A stretch of 7,685 nucleotides of DNA from an uncultured Cytophagaceae bacterium (GTDB taxonomy: Bacteria > Bacteroidota > Bacteroidia > Cytophagales > Spirosomataceae): positions 1-7,685 of the forward strand of contig CAILUB010000272.1 of the NCBI GenBank assembly GCA_903837305.1, read 5' to 3'. The notes beneath the pieces were generated by a model. The model was not told the DNA's origin, did no database searches, and saw nothing but the letters and a program-made list of their open reading frames with translations. A program made the position numbers and the translations under genes. Positions 1 through 7,620 of the stretch are shown here, in pieces (position 1 is the first letter of the stretch; every line of letters begins with the position of its first letter).

Positions 1-1
1 A

Positions 2-64
2 GTTGCCATCCTTGGGGTGGGAGCGGGCATGATCCGGTACCCTAATCGTAAATTAACTGTATAA
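2..64 (+). CDS. Possible 3' end of an upstream gene (partial or remnant)
   Basis: One plus-strand frame is open from the window edge to a TAA at 62-64 and would give about 20 C-terminal residues, including the stretch GMIRYPNRKLTV. The RYPxxKLTV pattern resembles a strand near the end of class C beta-lactamase-like serine hydrolases, where it normally continues into a hydrophobic segment ending LTN. Here it stops straight after KLTV. The neighbouring frame (from base 1, stop at 43-45) reads HPWGG just before this, and a His-Gly-Gly segment is what usually precedes that strand in these hydrolases, so a frameshifted remnant is conceivable. The fragment is too short to settle this; it may simply be non-coding. 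The family suggestion is inference from memory of the motif. Confidence 0.25.
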   Translation, partial: VAILGVGAGMIRYPNRKLTV

Positions 65-202
65 GACCGTAGGGTTTTTATAATTGCTATTATCATATGA
101 TTTGTTGATAGTATTAGATTCTACCAAAAGTTATTTTTCAAAAAAACAATATTGAAAAAACACAATCGAATGTGCGCTGTTTTAGTTATTTGGGGTCAGT
201 CA

Positions 203-238
203 TTTTGTATTATATACTCCCTGTATTATGTATTTTTG
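203..238 (+). promoter_or_regulatory. Candidate Bacteroidota-type promoter for the VCBS/ASPIC lipoprotein
   Basis: TATTTTTG at 231-238 matches the Bacteroidota -7 consensus TAnnTTTG exactly. A TTTTG at 203-207 could be the -33 element; the 23-base spacer is at the long end of the accepted range. Transcription would start around 243-246, giving a leader of about 20 bases before the ATG at 264. The -7 box lies downstream of the ATG at 228, which argues against translation starting there. Confidence 0.45.
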
Positions 239-263
239 TGTCGCACTAAATCCAGCTTTTAGG

Positions 264-3200
264 ATGAAAAATGTACGTATTATCACCCTACTTTCCCTTG
301 TTTTATTCTCCTGTTCTACTAAGGAGGATACCCTTTTCGAAGAGTTGTCCCCAGGGCAAACAGGAATCGATTTTGTGAACCGAAGTTTAGAGAAAAAAGA
401 GTTTAACATTTTCAATTACCGAAACTTTTATAATGGAGGTGGTGTGGCGATAGGAGATGTGAATAATGATGGTTTATCCGATCTTTTTGTGACCTCAAAT
501 TTCGAAGACAATAAGCTGTATTTGAATAAAGGGGAGATGAAGTTTGAAGATATTACCGTGAAGGCAGGTATTGTGGAAAAAAAGTTTTGGTCTACAGGTG
601 CAACGTTTGCAGATGTAAATGGGGATGGCTTGATTGATATCTATGTGTGTAATTCAGGCTCTCGTGACCAACGAGGGAATCAATTGTATATTAATCAAGG
701 AATAAAAGGGGGAGTGCCTACATTTAAGGATCAGGCTAAAGAAGCTGGTTTAGTGGATGGCGGTTTTTCTAACCATGCAGCTTTCTTTGATTACGACCGA
801 GATGGTGATTTAGATATGTATTTATTGAATAATAGTTTTAATCCGATTGATAAATTAGGGTATAAAAACTTACGTCAAGAGAGAGATAAGTTAGGTGGGG
901 ATAAGTTGTTTAGAAATGATAGCAAAGACGGGAAAGAGCTTCATTATACAGATGTGTCTGAGTCTGCGGGGATTTACGGTAGTTTGATTGGTTTTGGATT
1001 AGGAATTACAATAGGCGATGTGAATAATGACAACTGGCCTGATATTTATATTTCGAATGATTTCTTCGAGCGGGATTACCTCTATATTAATCAGCAAAAT
1101 GGAACGTTCAAAGAGGATTTAGAAAATGAAATGCCGCATGTTTCGTTGAGCTCGATGGGGGCTGATATGGCCGATTTGAACGATGATGGCTTTATGGACA
1201 TCTTCGTATCAGATATGTTACCAGGAGATGATCGTCGGTTGAAGACGACGTCCGTTTTTGAAGGGAATAATATTGTGGAGTTAAAGAAAAAGCGCGGTTT
1301 TTGGTATCAGTACATGCGCAATAACTTGCAATTGAATAATGGTGATGGAACATTCTCTGAAGTAGGACAATTAGCCGGTGTGCATGCGACTGATTGGAGT
1401 TGGGGTGCCTTGATTTTCGATATGGACAATGATGGGAGGAAGGATATTTTCGTAGCGAATGGGATTGCGAAAGATTTAACAGATCAAGATTTCGTAGATT
1501 TTTTAGGAGATCCCCATACAATGCAACAGATGCTGGACGGAAAAAAATTCGATTATAAGGAGTTTACAGACAAAATCTCTTCTGTACCTATTCCGAATTA
1601 TGCCTATAAGAACGAGGGGGATTTGAAATTCTCGAATCAAGTGAAGGCTTGGGGTTTAGCTGGTCCAGGTTTTTCAAATGGTTCAGCTTATGGGGATTTA
1701 GATAACGATGGCGATTTGGATTTAGTGGTAAATAATGTGAACGCCCCCCTATCAGTTTTTAAGAATAAGACAAATGAGAAATTAAAGAACCATTTTTTGA
1801 CTGTGCATTTAAAAGGAGTTAGTCGTAATGTAAATGGGATTGGAGCACGAGTAACGGTTTATCAAAAAGGTGGAATGAAAGTCTTACACCAAATGCCTAA
1901 CCGTGGTTTTCAGTCATCTAGCGACCATCAAATGGTATTTGGCTTAGGCGAAAATGGGGCGATAGATTCCTTAGTTGTTTTGTGGCCAAACGATAAGATG
2001 GAAACGATCAAATCACTTAAATCAAATCAAGTGATTACGCTTAAGCAGGAAAATGCTAAAGAGATTTTTCATTTTAATAAGTTGAATCAGTCATCGATTT
2101 TTACAGATGTAACTTCTGGTGCTTTGAATTATTTACACGTGGAAAGTAAGTTTAATGATTACGACCGTGATGTGTTATTAAAACAAAAGTATTCCACGCA
2201 AGGTCCTGCTCTTGCGGTAGGAGATGTAAATGGAGATGGCTTAGAAGATCTTTATTTAGGAGGTGCGGCTGGTCAAGGTAAGCACTTATTTATTCAAAAG
2301 GCAGGAGGTAAATTTGTGAATTCTCCTCAAGTTGATTTTAGTTTAGACCAAACGACAGAAAATACAGATGCGATTTTTTTCGATGCGGATAAAGACGGAG
2401 ATTTAGACTTGTTCGTGGTGACGGGAAGTAATGAGTTCAAAGAAAATGCGCCTGAATTACAGGACCTTTTATACATAAATGACGGCAAAGGAAATATGAA
2501 ACGAGATGTTCGTTTTCCACTGATTTATGAGAATGGTTCGAGCGTATCTGCCGCTGATTACGACAAGGATGGCGATCTCGATTTATTTGTGGGTACTCGC
2601 ATGGTGAATTCGAAGTATGGCCAAAGCGCACAAAGTCATTTGTTTATTAATGACGGAAACGGTGGCTTTAAAAATCAAACAAAGCGTTTTATGCCACAAG
2701 TGAACGAGCTTGGAATGGTGACTGATTCCGAATGGTCAGATGTGAATGGGGATGGATATCTCGATTTAGTAGTGACACAAGATTGGGGACCAGTGGTTGT
2801 ATTTAAAAATGAAAGAGGCAGAAAATTAACGAAGCAAAAGCCTGTGGCTGGATCTGAAGGACTTTGGTCTTGTGTAAAGCCGGCGGATATTGATGGCGAT
2901 GGAGATATGGATTTTTTACTCGGAAACTTTGGCCTAAATACAAAAATTAAAGCCTCCGCTGCATTTCCAGCTTACCTGCATGCAGGAGATTTCGATAAAA
3001 ATGGCTCTATTGAGCAACTGATTTCGAGTGTGACCGAGGATGGAAATACCTATCCGATGGTGTTAAAAGGAGAATTGCAACGAGCTCTTCCGATGATAAA
3101 AAAGAAATTTATCAAGTACAGTGATTACGCGAACAAAACGGTGGATGAGCTATTTACGGAGGAACAACGTAAAGGGGCGACTATTCGTCAAATTACCACG

Positions 3201-3563
3201 ACTCAATCTTCTTTTATGATCAACGATGGTAAAGGAAACTTCACCTTGCAGGCAATGCCATACCAGGCGCAATATTCGCCAATTAAAGCCATCGAAACGG
3301 GGGATTTTAACAAAGATGGAAAGCTTGATATTTTATTAGCAGGTAATTTCTTTGATTCGCTACCCGAATGGGGGCGTTTCGATGCAAACTATGGTATCAT
3401 GCTTGAAGGACTAGGCAAAGGTAAGTTCACAGTGAAATTATCTAAGCAAACTGGATTTAGAACTTTTGGTCAAGTCCGTCAAATTTCCCTCGTAAAAGGG
3501 GGCAAACGTACGTATGTGGTGTTAGCTAAAAACGGTGACAGAGCCCAGCTATTTAACTATTAG
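264..3563 (+). CDS. Lipoprotein with two sets of seven FG-GAP/VCBS motifs flanking an ASPIC/UnbV domain
   Basis: The product is 1099 residues from the ATG at 264. An in-frame ATG at 228 exists, but starting at 264 puts a lipoprotein signal at the very N-terminus (MKNVRIITLLSLVLFSC, lipobox LFSC, lipidated Cys17) and places the candidate promoter upstream. After the cysteine comes S-T-K-E-D; a Lys plus two acidic residues here resembles the lipoprotein surface-export signal known in Bacteroidota, so surface display is plausible. Calcium-loop motifs of the DxDxDGxxD type lie at residues 65, 117, 176, 252, 304, 386 and 478, then at 654, 707, 765, 826, 875, 909 and 1014. Between the sets, residues about 508-582 match ASPIC/UnbV (NGIGARV at 524-530, FGLG at 559-562, WP at 574-575). 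The natural reading is two beta-propellers joined by the ASPIC domain. Such proteins are common in Bacteroidota, often near SusC/SusD-type uptake genes, but no such gene is visible here. Ligand and function are unknown; binding of a glycan or protein is a guess. The frame is intact. Confidence 0.93.
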   Translation: MKNVRIITLLSLVLFSCSTKEDTLFEELSPGQTGIDFVNRSLEKKEFNIFNYRNFYNGGGVAIGDVNNDGLSDLFVTSNFEDNKLYLNKGEMKFEDITVKAGIVEKKFWSTGATFADVNGDGLIDIYVCNSGSRDQRGNQLYINQGIKGGVPTFKDQAKEAGLVDGGFSNHAAFFDYDRDGDLDMYLLNNSFNPIDKLGYKNLRQERDKLGGDKLFRNDSKDGKELHYTDVSESAGIYGSLIGFGLGITIGDVNNDNWPDIYISNDFFERDYLYINQQNGTFKEDLENEMPHVSLSSMGADMADLNDDGFMDIFVSDMLPGDDRRLKTTSVFEGNNIVELKKKRGFWYQYMRNNLQLNNGDGTFSEVGQLAGVHATDWSWGALIFDMDNDGRKDIFVANGIAKDLTDQDFVDFLGDPHTMQQMLDGKKFDYKEFTDKISSVPIPNYAYKNEGDLKFSNQVKAWGLAGPGFSNGSAYGDLDNDGDLDLVVNNVNAPLSVFKNKTNEKLKNHFLTVHLKGVSRNVNGIGARVTVYQKGGMKVLHQMPNRGFQSSSDHQMVFGLGENGAIDSLVVLWPNDKMETIKSLKSNQVITLKQENAKEIFHFNKLNQSSIFTDVTSGALNYLHVESKFNDYDRDVLLKQKYSTQGPALAVGDVNGDGLEDLYLGGAAGQGKHLFIQKAGGKFVNSPQVDFSLDQTTENTDAIFFDADKDGDLDLFVVTGSNEFKENAPELQDLLYINDGKGNMKRDVRFPLIYENGSSVSAADYDKDGDLDLFVGTRMVNSKYGQSAQSHLFINDGNGGFKNQTKRFMPQVNELGMVTDSEWSDVNGDGYLDLVVTQDWGPVVVFKNERGRKLTKQKPVAGSEGLWSCVKPADIDGDGDMDFLLGNFGLNTKIKASAAFPAYLHAGDFDKNGSIEQLISSVTEDGNTYPMVLKGELQRALPMIKKKFIKYSDYANKTVDELFTEEQRKGATIRQITTTQSSFMINDGKGNFTLQAMPYQAQYSPIKAIETGDFNKDGKLDILLAGNFFDSLPEWGRFDANYGIMLEGLGKGKFTVKLSKQTGFRTFGQVRQISLVKGGKRTYVVLAKNGDRAQLFNY

Positions 3564-3672
3564 AAAAAAGTATATTACTGATTTTCCTCTGTTATTTATG
3601 AAAAGATGTTTTGCTTTATGAAAAACAAGTAGCAGAAAAGGCCCACATCTACTTCTCCATTAACATGACAAA

Positions 3673-3711
3673 AATCAAGTATTTCAAAAACCTTGATTAC
3701 CTCTATTTTTA
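3673..3711 (+). terminator. Weak stem-loop with T-rich tail, possible terminator
   Basis: AATCAAG at 3673-3679 is the inverted complement of CTTGATT at 3692-3698, with a 12-base loop. A T-rich run (TATTTTTATT) begins about six bases after the stem. The stem is only 7 bp, AT-rich and more than 100 bases beyond the lipoprotein stop codon, so it is a poor intrinsic terminator. No better hairpin was seen in 3564-3845, so the end of the lipoprotein transcript is unresolved. Confidence 0.22.
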
Positions 3712-3766
3712 TTACATTAAGGGGTTTTTGCTGGTTTCAATAGAGTGATAACTTCTGGGATATTCC

Positions 3767-3822
3767 TTGCCTTCATTATAAAACTAGTATGCTTGCATAA
3801 TAAATTTTTTCTCTGCAAATTT
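3767..3822 (+). promoter_or_regulatory. Candidate promoter region for the dehydrogenase-peptidase unit
   Basis: Two imperfect matches to the Bacteroidota TTG / TAnnTTTG promoter occur before the ATG at 3846. The first pairs TTG 3767-3769 with TATGCTTG 3788-3795 (one mismatch, 18-base spacer). The second pairs TTG 3793-3795 with CAAATTTG 3815-3822 (one mismatch at the first base, 19-base spacer). They overlap and cannot be told apart by eye. A promoter somewhere here is expected because the preceding gene ends 282 bases upstream. Confidence 0.33.
3788..3799. promoter_or_regulatory. Short palindrome TATGC-TT-GCATA, possible operator
   Basis: A perfect 5-bp inverted repeat with a 2-base centre overlaps the first candidate -7 box of the dehydrogenase promoter and ends 46 bases before the start codon. 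Position and symmetry would suit a dimeric repressor, for example a TetR- or GntR-type fatty-acid regulator, but no regulator gene is in the window and a 12-base palindrome can arise by chance in AT-rich DNA. Confidence 0.2.
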
Positions 3823-3845
3823 GTTCCAACCTAAACGTTATAACA

Positions 3846-5633
3846 ATGGCAAAAGAATACGATCGTCGCAACCTAGACTTTATTTTAAACGAAGTTTTTG
3901 ATACTGCTTCTCTGTGTAATTATCCTCGTTACGCAGATTATACCCCAGACATGTTTACTATGGTATTAGACTCAGCGGAAGCCATTGCAGAGAAATACTT
4001 GCGACCTATCTACGTAGATTCAGATCGCAAAGCAGCTGAATTAGTGGATGGAGTCGTACAAGTTCACCCCGGAATTGAACCTTATATGAAGGAGATGGGC
4101 GAATCGGGTATGATCGGCTGTACGTTTGATATAGAACATGGAGGTCAGCAAGTACCTTCGATGATCGGTGGGGCACACGAATTCATTCGCGGTGCTGCTC
4201 ATAATTCAGCAGTGATGTTTACGGGATTATCCCATGGGGCAGCACATCTGATTGCCTCTTTTGGTTCGAAGGAATTAGCTGATACCTATGTTCCTAATAT
4301 GCTTTCGGGCAAGTGGGCGGGCACGATGTGTTTGACAGAGCCACAAGCAGGAAGCTCCTTGAATGATGCATCTACTTCTGCTAAAGATTTAGGTGATGGA
4401 ACCTATGCCATTAAAGGTCAAAAAATATTCATTTCAGGAGGGGATAATCACTTCTCTGAAAATATCATACACTTAGTGTTAGCCCGTTTAGAGGGTGCTC
4501 CTGCAGGAACGAAAGGGATTTCTCTTTTTGTAGTTCCTAAGAAGCGCATCGAAAATGGTGCATTAGTGAATAACGAAGTGGTTTCTTTAGGCGTTTATCA
4601 TAAGATGGGCCAAAAAGCGACTCCTGCCCTTCACCTCTCTTTCGGTGATAAAGGCAATTCAATAGGCTATTTAGTGGGCGAACCGAATAGAGGTTTGTCT
4701 TATATGTTCCAAATGATGAACGAAGCCCGCTTAGGCGTAGGTATGGGTGGAGCCTACATCGCTTCCGCTGCGTACCATGCTTCTAAGCAATATGCGAACG
4801 AGCGCGCTCAAGGTCGTTTATTAACAAACAAAGACCCGAACACACCTCCTACGTTGATCAAAAATCACCCAGATGTACAGCGCATGTTGTATTTCCAAAA
4901 AGCGATTGTGGAAGGATCCATGGGTCTTTTATTCCAATGCTTTATGTGGGATGATTTAGCAAAAAGCTTAGAGGGTGAGGAGAAAAAAGAAGCCCAAATG
5001 ATGCTTGACTTAATGACCACGGTAGCAAAAACGTATCCAGCCGAAATGGGAACCTTAGCCGTGAATCAAGGATTGCAAGTTTTAGGAGGCTACGGTTATA
5101 CCGAAGACTTCCCATTAGAGCAAATGGCGCGCGATGTGCGGATTATGTCCATCTATGAAGGTACCACAGGAATTCACGGATTAACCTTATTAGGTCGTGG
5201 TATTCCAGCAAACAATGGAGCGGCCTTGCAGACTTTAGGAAAATTAGTTTTCGCAGATATCGCGGTGGCTAAAGGACACGAAAGTATAGCAAAATATGCA
5301 GCCATGTTAGAGAAGGAATTAGCCAATTTAACTTCGGTGACGATGCACAAATTAGGATTCGCTATGAAAGGCGAAATCGACGTATTCTTAGCAGATTCTA
5401 CTTTGTATATGGAATTGTTTGGCCTAATTACGGTGGCTTGGCAATGGTTAAAGCAAGGTCACGTGGCAGCGGCTGCCCTGGCTAAAGGTGGCTTGAGCAA
5501 AGAGGATGAGGCGTTCTATACAGATAAGATCCATACGATGAAATTCTTCTACCACTACGAGGTGCCTAAGGCTTTAGGTTTATCGCAACGTTTGATGGAT
5601 GAAGAAGTATTAACTATTTTTGATAACAAATAA
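3846..5633 (+). CDS. Acyl-CoA dehydrogenase, long C-terminally extended type
   Basis: This 595-residue cytoplasmic flavoenzyme should oxidise an acyl-CoA to the trans-2-enoyl-CoA, passing electrons from FAD to an electron-transfer flavoprotein, as in the first step of beta-oxidation. After an N-terminal extension come the alpha-helical N-domain (about 38-155), the beta middle domain opened by the flavin-contact signature MCLTEPQAGSSLND (161-174), and the C-terminal helical domain (about 282-450). The last contains QVLGGYGYTEDFPLEQMARD (411-430) and IYEGTTGIH (436-444), in which Glu438 aligns with the catalytic base of medium-chain acyl-CoA dehydrogenase. Residues from about 465 onward are the extra C-terminal domain of the roughly 600-residue subfamily, which also contains methylmercaptopropionyl-CoA dehydrogenase (DmdC). 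Classical enzymes have about 380-400 residues. Chain length and substrate cannot be read from the sequence. The start ATG follows AT-rich DNA without a Shine-Dalgarno sequence, as usual in Bacteroidota. It is probably the first gene of a two-gene unit. Confidence 0.95.
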   Translation: MAKEYDRRNLDFILNEVFDTASLCNYPRYADYTPDMFTMVLDSAEAIAEKYLRPIYVDSDRKAAELVDGVVQVHPGIEPYMKEMGESGMIGCTFDIEHGGQQVPSMIGGAHEFIRGAAHNSAVMFTGLSHGAAHLIASFGSKELADTYVPNMLSGKWAGTMCLTEPQAGSSLNDASTSAKDLGDGTYAIKGQKIFISGGDNHFSENIIHLVLARLEGAPAGTKGISLFVVPKKRIENGALVNNEVVSLGVYHKMGQKATPALHLSFGDKGNSIGYLVGEPNRGLSYMFQMMNEARLGVGMGGAYIASAAYHASKQYANERAQGRLLTNKDPNTPPTLIKNHPDVQRMLYFQKAIVEGSMGLLFQCFMWDDLAKSLEGEEKKEAQMMLDLMTTVAKTYPAEMGTLAVNQGLQVLGGYGYTEDFPLEQMARDVRIMSIYEGTTGIHGLTLLGRGIPANNGAALQTLGKLVFADIAVAKGHESIAKYAAMLEKELANLTSVTMHKLGFAMKGEIDVFLADSTLYMELFGLITVAWQWLKQGHVAAAALAKGGLSKEDEAFYTDKIHTMKFFYHYEVPKALGLSQRLMDEEVLTIFDNK

Positions 5634-5641
5634 GAACTAAA

Positions 5642-7585
5642 ATGTTTAAAAAACACGTATTTCTGGGCCTAGCGCTGTTATTATCGACTGTGGCATTAGC
5701 TCAAAGCAAGTATTCCGCGTATGAATTATTTCACCCGCTTTGGAATTATGGACCTGTTTCCCCGATGCGTTCTGCAGCGGGTGTTCCAGGCCCAGGTTAC
5801 TGGCAAAACTCTGCTGATTATAAGATTGCCGTTTCATTAGATGATGTGGCAAACAAAATCACGGGGGATGTGGAGATTACTTACAAGAATAATTCGCCAG
5901 ATAAATTGCCCTTTTTGTGGTTGCAATTAGACCAAAACAGCTTCAATACCCAGTCTCGCGGAGGCAAGACGACGCCTATTTCGGGTGGACGTTTTGGGAA
6001 TTTAGCGTTTGATGGTGGTTACAAAATCGAGAGTGTTACAATCGATGGTAAGCCGGCTAATTTCATCGTAGAAGACACACGGATGCAGATTCGTCTTGTT
6101 TCTCCTCTAGCGGAAAAAGTGGGAACGGCGAAAATCAAAATTGCTTATTCATTCACTTCTCCGGAGAATGCTTCGGATAGAATGGGTATCCAGCAAACTA
6201 AAAATGGTGCGATCTACACGGTGGCGCAGTGGTTCCCACGTGTTTGTGTGTACGACGACATCGAAGGATGGAACGTATTGCCTTACTTGGGTGCGGGCGA
6301 GTTCTATTTAGAATACGGTAATTTCGAGTATTCCATCAATGCGCCTGCTTCACACATTGTGGTGGGTTCAGGTGAATTGTTGAATCCAACGGAAGTTTAT
6401 ACGGCTGATCAGGTGAAGAAATGGGCTGCTGCAGCTAATTCAGAGACTACCGTCGTGATACGTTCAGCGGCTGAAGTGGCGGATCCCGCTTCTCGTCCTT
6501 CGAAGGATCGTTTGACTTGGAAATTTAAGTGCTTGAATGCGCGTGACGTGGCTTTTGCTTCATCTAAGGCGTTTATCTTAGACGCTTGCCGCATAAATTT
6601 GCCAAGTGGCAAGAAGTCGATGGCCGTTTCTGTTTATCCGGTTGAGTCAGACGGGAAAGATGCGTGGGCACGTTCATCGGAATATGTAAAAGCATCCATT
6701 GAGCATTATTCAAATTGGTTATACGAGTATACTTATCCTGTAGCGACTAACGTAGCAGGTATTGTTTCTGGAATGGAATATCCAGGGATTATCTTTTGTG
6801 GATACAAGGATAAGACCGCTTCTTTATGGGGCGTGACGGACCATGAATTTGGCCATAATTGGTTCCCGATGATTGTAGGTTCGAATGAACGTAAATTCGC
6901 TTGGATGGATGAAGGGTTCAATACCTTCATTAATTTCTACTCGACAGATGCCTTTAATAAAGGAGAATACAAGAACCGTAAATTTGATATGCACGCGATC
7001 GCGAAATCCATGTTCCGCGAAACGGCAGATCCGATTATGTCGATTCCCGATGTGATCCAAACACGTAATTTAGGCTGGGAAGCTTATAATAAGCCAGGTT
7101 TTGGTTTGCGTATTTTGCGTGAGCACATTTTAGGTGCGGATCGTTTTGATTATGCGTTCAAGAACTACATTAACAAGTGGGCGTTCAAACACCCTACACC
7201 TATGGACTTTTTCCGCGCAATGGAAGATGGAGCTGGTGAAGATTTAGGATGGTTCTGGAAAGCTTGGTTCTATGAGCTTTGGAGACTTGATCAATCTGTG
7301 AAAGACGTGGATTATGTAGAGCAGGATCCTTCTAAAGGCGCGGTGATCACGATCGAAAACTTAGACAAGATGGCGATGCCAGCAGTAGTGGAAGTGGAAT
7401 TAACGAGTGGAGAAAAAGAACGTTTTACGTTCCCGGTAGAGATTTGGCAAAGAGGCTCTAGCTGGACTTTCCGCACTTCAACGAAGCTGCCAATTAAATC
7501 GGTGGTGGTTGATCCAGATCATTCCTTCCCGGATATGGATTCCAAAAATAATACCTGGAAGCCGATGAGTATTCGCTCTAGATAA
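5642..7585 (+). CDS. Exported M1-family zinc metallopeptidase (aminopeptidase-like)
   Basis: The product is 647 residues and predicted to cut N-terminal residues from peptides outside the cytoplasm. A Sec signal peptide is clear (basic MFKKH, hydrophobic core, likely cleavage after ALA at residues 18-20); there is no lipobox and no evident C-terminal sorting domain, so it is probably periplasmic or secreted. An N-terminal beta domain covers about 57-310. The catalytic domain has the zinc motif HEFGH (401-405) and Glu424 in MDEGF, exactly the M1 spacing HEXXH-x18-E. Tyr482 in AYNKPG aligns with the transition-state tyrosine seen in PYEKG of leukotriene A4 hydrolase. The substrate-binding GxMEN motif appears as SGMEY (376-380), so the terminal Asn is Tyr. 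A beta-rich C-terminal segment covers about 555-640. It starts 8 bases after the dehydrogenase stop, pointing to co-transcription. Peptide specificity is unknown. Confidence 0.94.
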   Translation: MFKKHVFLGLALLLSTVALAQSKYSAYELFHPLWNYGPVSPMRSAAGVPGPGYWQNSADYKIAVSLDDVANKITGDVEITYKNNSPDKLPFLWLQLDQNSFNTQSRGGKTTPISGGRFGNLAFDGGYKIESVTIDGKPANFIVEDTRMQIRLVSPLAEKVGTAKIKIAYSFTSPENASDRMGIQQTKNGAIYTVAQWFPRVCVYDDIEGWNVLPYLGAGEFYLEYGNFEYSINAPASHIVVGSGELLNPTEVYTADQVKKWAAAANSETTVVIRSAAEVADPASRPSKDRLTWKFKCLNARDVAFASSKAFILDACRINLPSGKKSMAVSVYPVESDGKDAWARSSEYVKASIEHYSNWLYEYTYPVATNVAGIVSGMEYPGIIFCGYKDKTASLWGVTDHEFGHNWFPMIVGSNERKFAWMDEGFNTFINFYSTDAFNKGEYKNRKFDMHAIAKSMFRETADPIMSIPDVIQTRNLGWEAYNKPGFGLRILREHILGADRFDYAFKNYINKWAFKHPTPMDFFRAMEDGAGEDLGWFWKAWFYELWRLDQSVKDVDYVEQDPSKGAVITIENLDKMAMPAVVEVELTSGEKERFTFPVEIWQRGSSWTFRTSTKLPIKSVVVDPDHSFPDMDSKNNTWKPMSIRSR

Positions 7586-7620
7586 TGAAAAAGCCCTTGC
7601 AGTTTGCAAGGGCTTATTTT
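7586..7620. terminator. Strong, probably bidirectional intrinsic terminator
   Basis: AAGCCCTTGCA (7591-7601) pairs perfectly with TGCAAGGGCTT (7605-7615) around a GTT loop: an 11-bp stem with a GC-rich middle. On the plus strand it is followed by ATTTTAT, and on the minus strand by a run of five T (complement of AAAAA at 7588-7592, partly inside the stem). It lies directly after the peptidase stop codon and directly before the end of the minus-strand gene, so it can end transcription from both sides. Confidence 0.92.

Noticed and set aside
92..101. Palindrome ATCATATGAT in the left intergenic region
   Set aside because: It is only 10 bases of low-complexity AT-rich sequence, far from any recognised promoter box.
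200..415. 71-residue minus-strand frame covering the start of the lipoprotein
   Set aside because: It overlaps the promoter and signal-peptide region of the plus-strand gene, and no domain or plausible start context was seen.
1192..1521. 109-residue minus-strand reading frame inside the lipoprotein gene
   Set aside because: It lies wholly antisense to a strongly coding gene; its His/Ser-rich product reflects the reverse complement of GAT/AAT-rich repeats and shows no recognisable family.
450..3330. Repeated GATGG-rich segments along the lipoprotein gene, reminiscent of a repeat array
   Set aside because: They are the codons of the DxDxDG loops with irregular spacing and varied flanks; they are protein repeats, not a CRISPR or DNA repeat array.
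3598..3635. Two very short ATG frames (about 7 and 4 codons) and a repeated TTTATGAAAA in the gap after the lipoprotein
   Set aside because: They are too short to be genes, and a 10-base repeat in AT-rich DNA is not significant.
3604..3654. Inverted repeats AGATGT/ACATCT and AAGTAG/CTACTT
   Set aside because: The 6-bp arms have long loops and mutually overlapping pairings, with no T-run placed to make a terminator and no sign of a structured RNA.
5646..7060. Several 65-78 residue minus-strand frames within the peptidase gene
   Set aside because: All are antisense to a complete, motif-bearing coding sequence and look like shadows.
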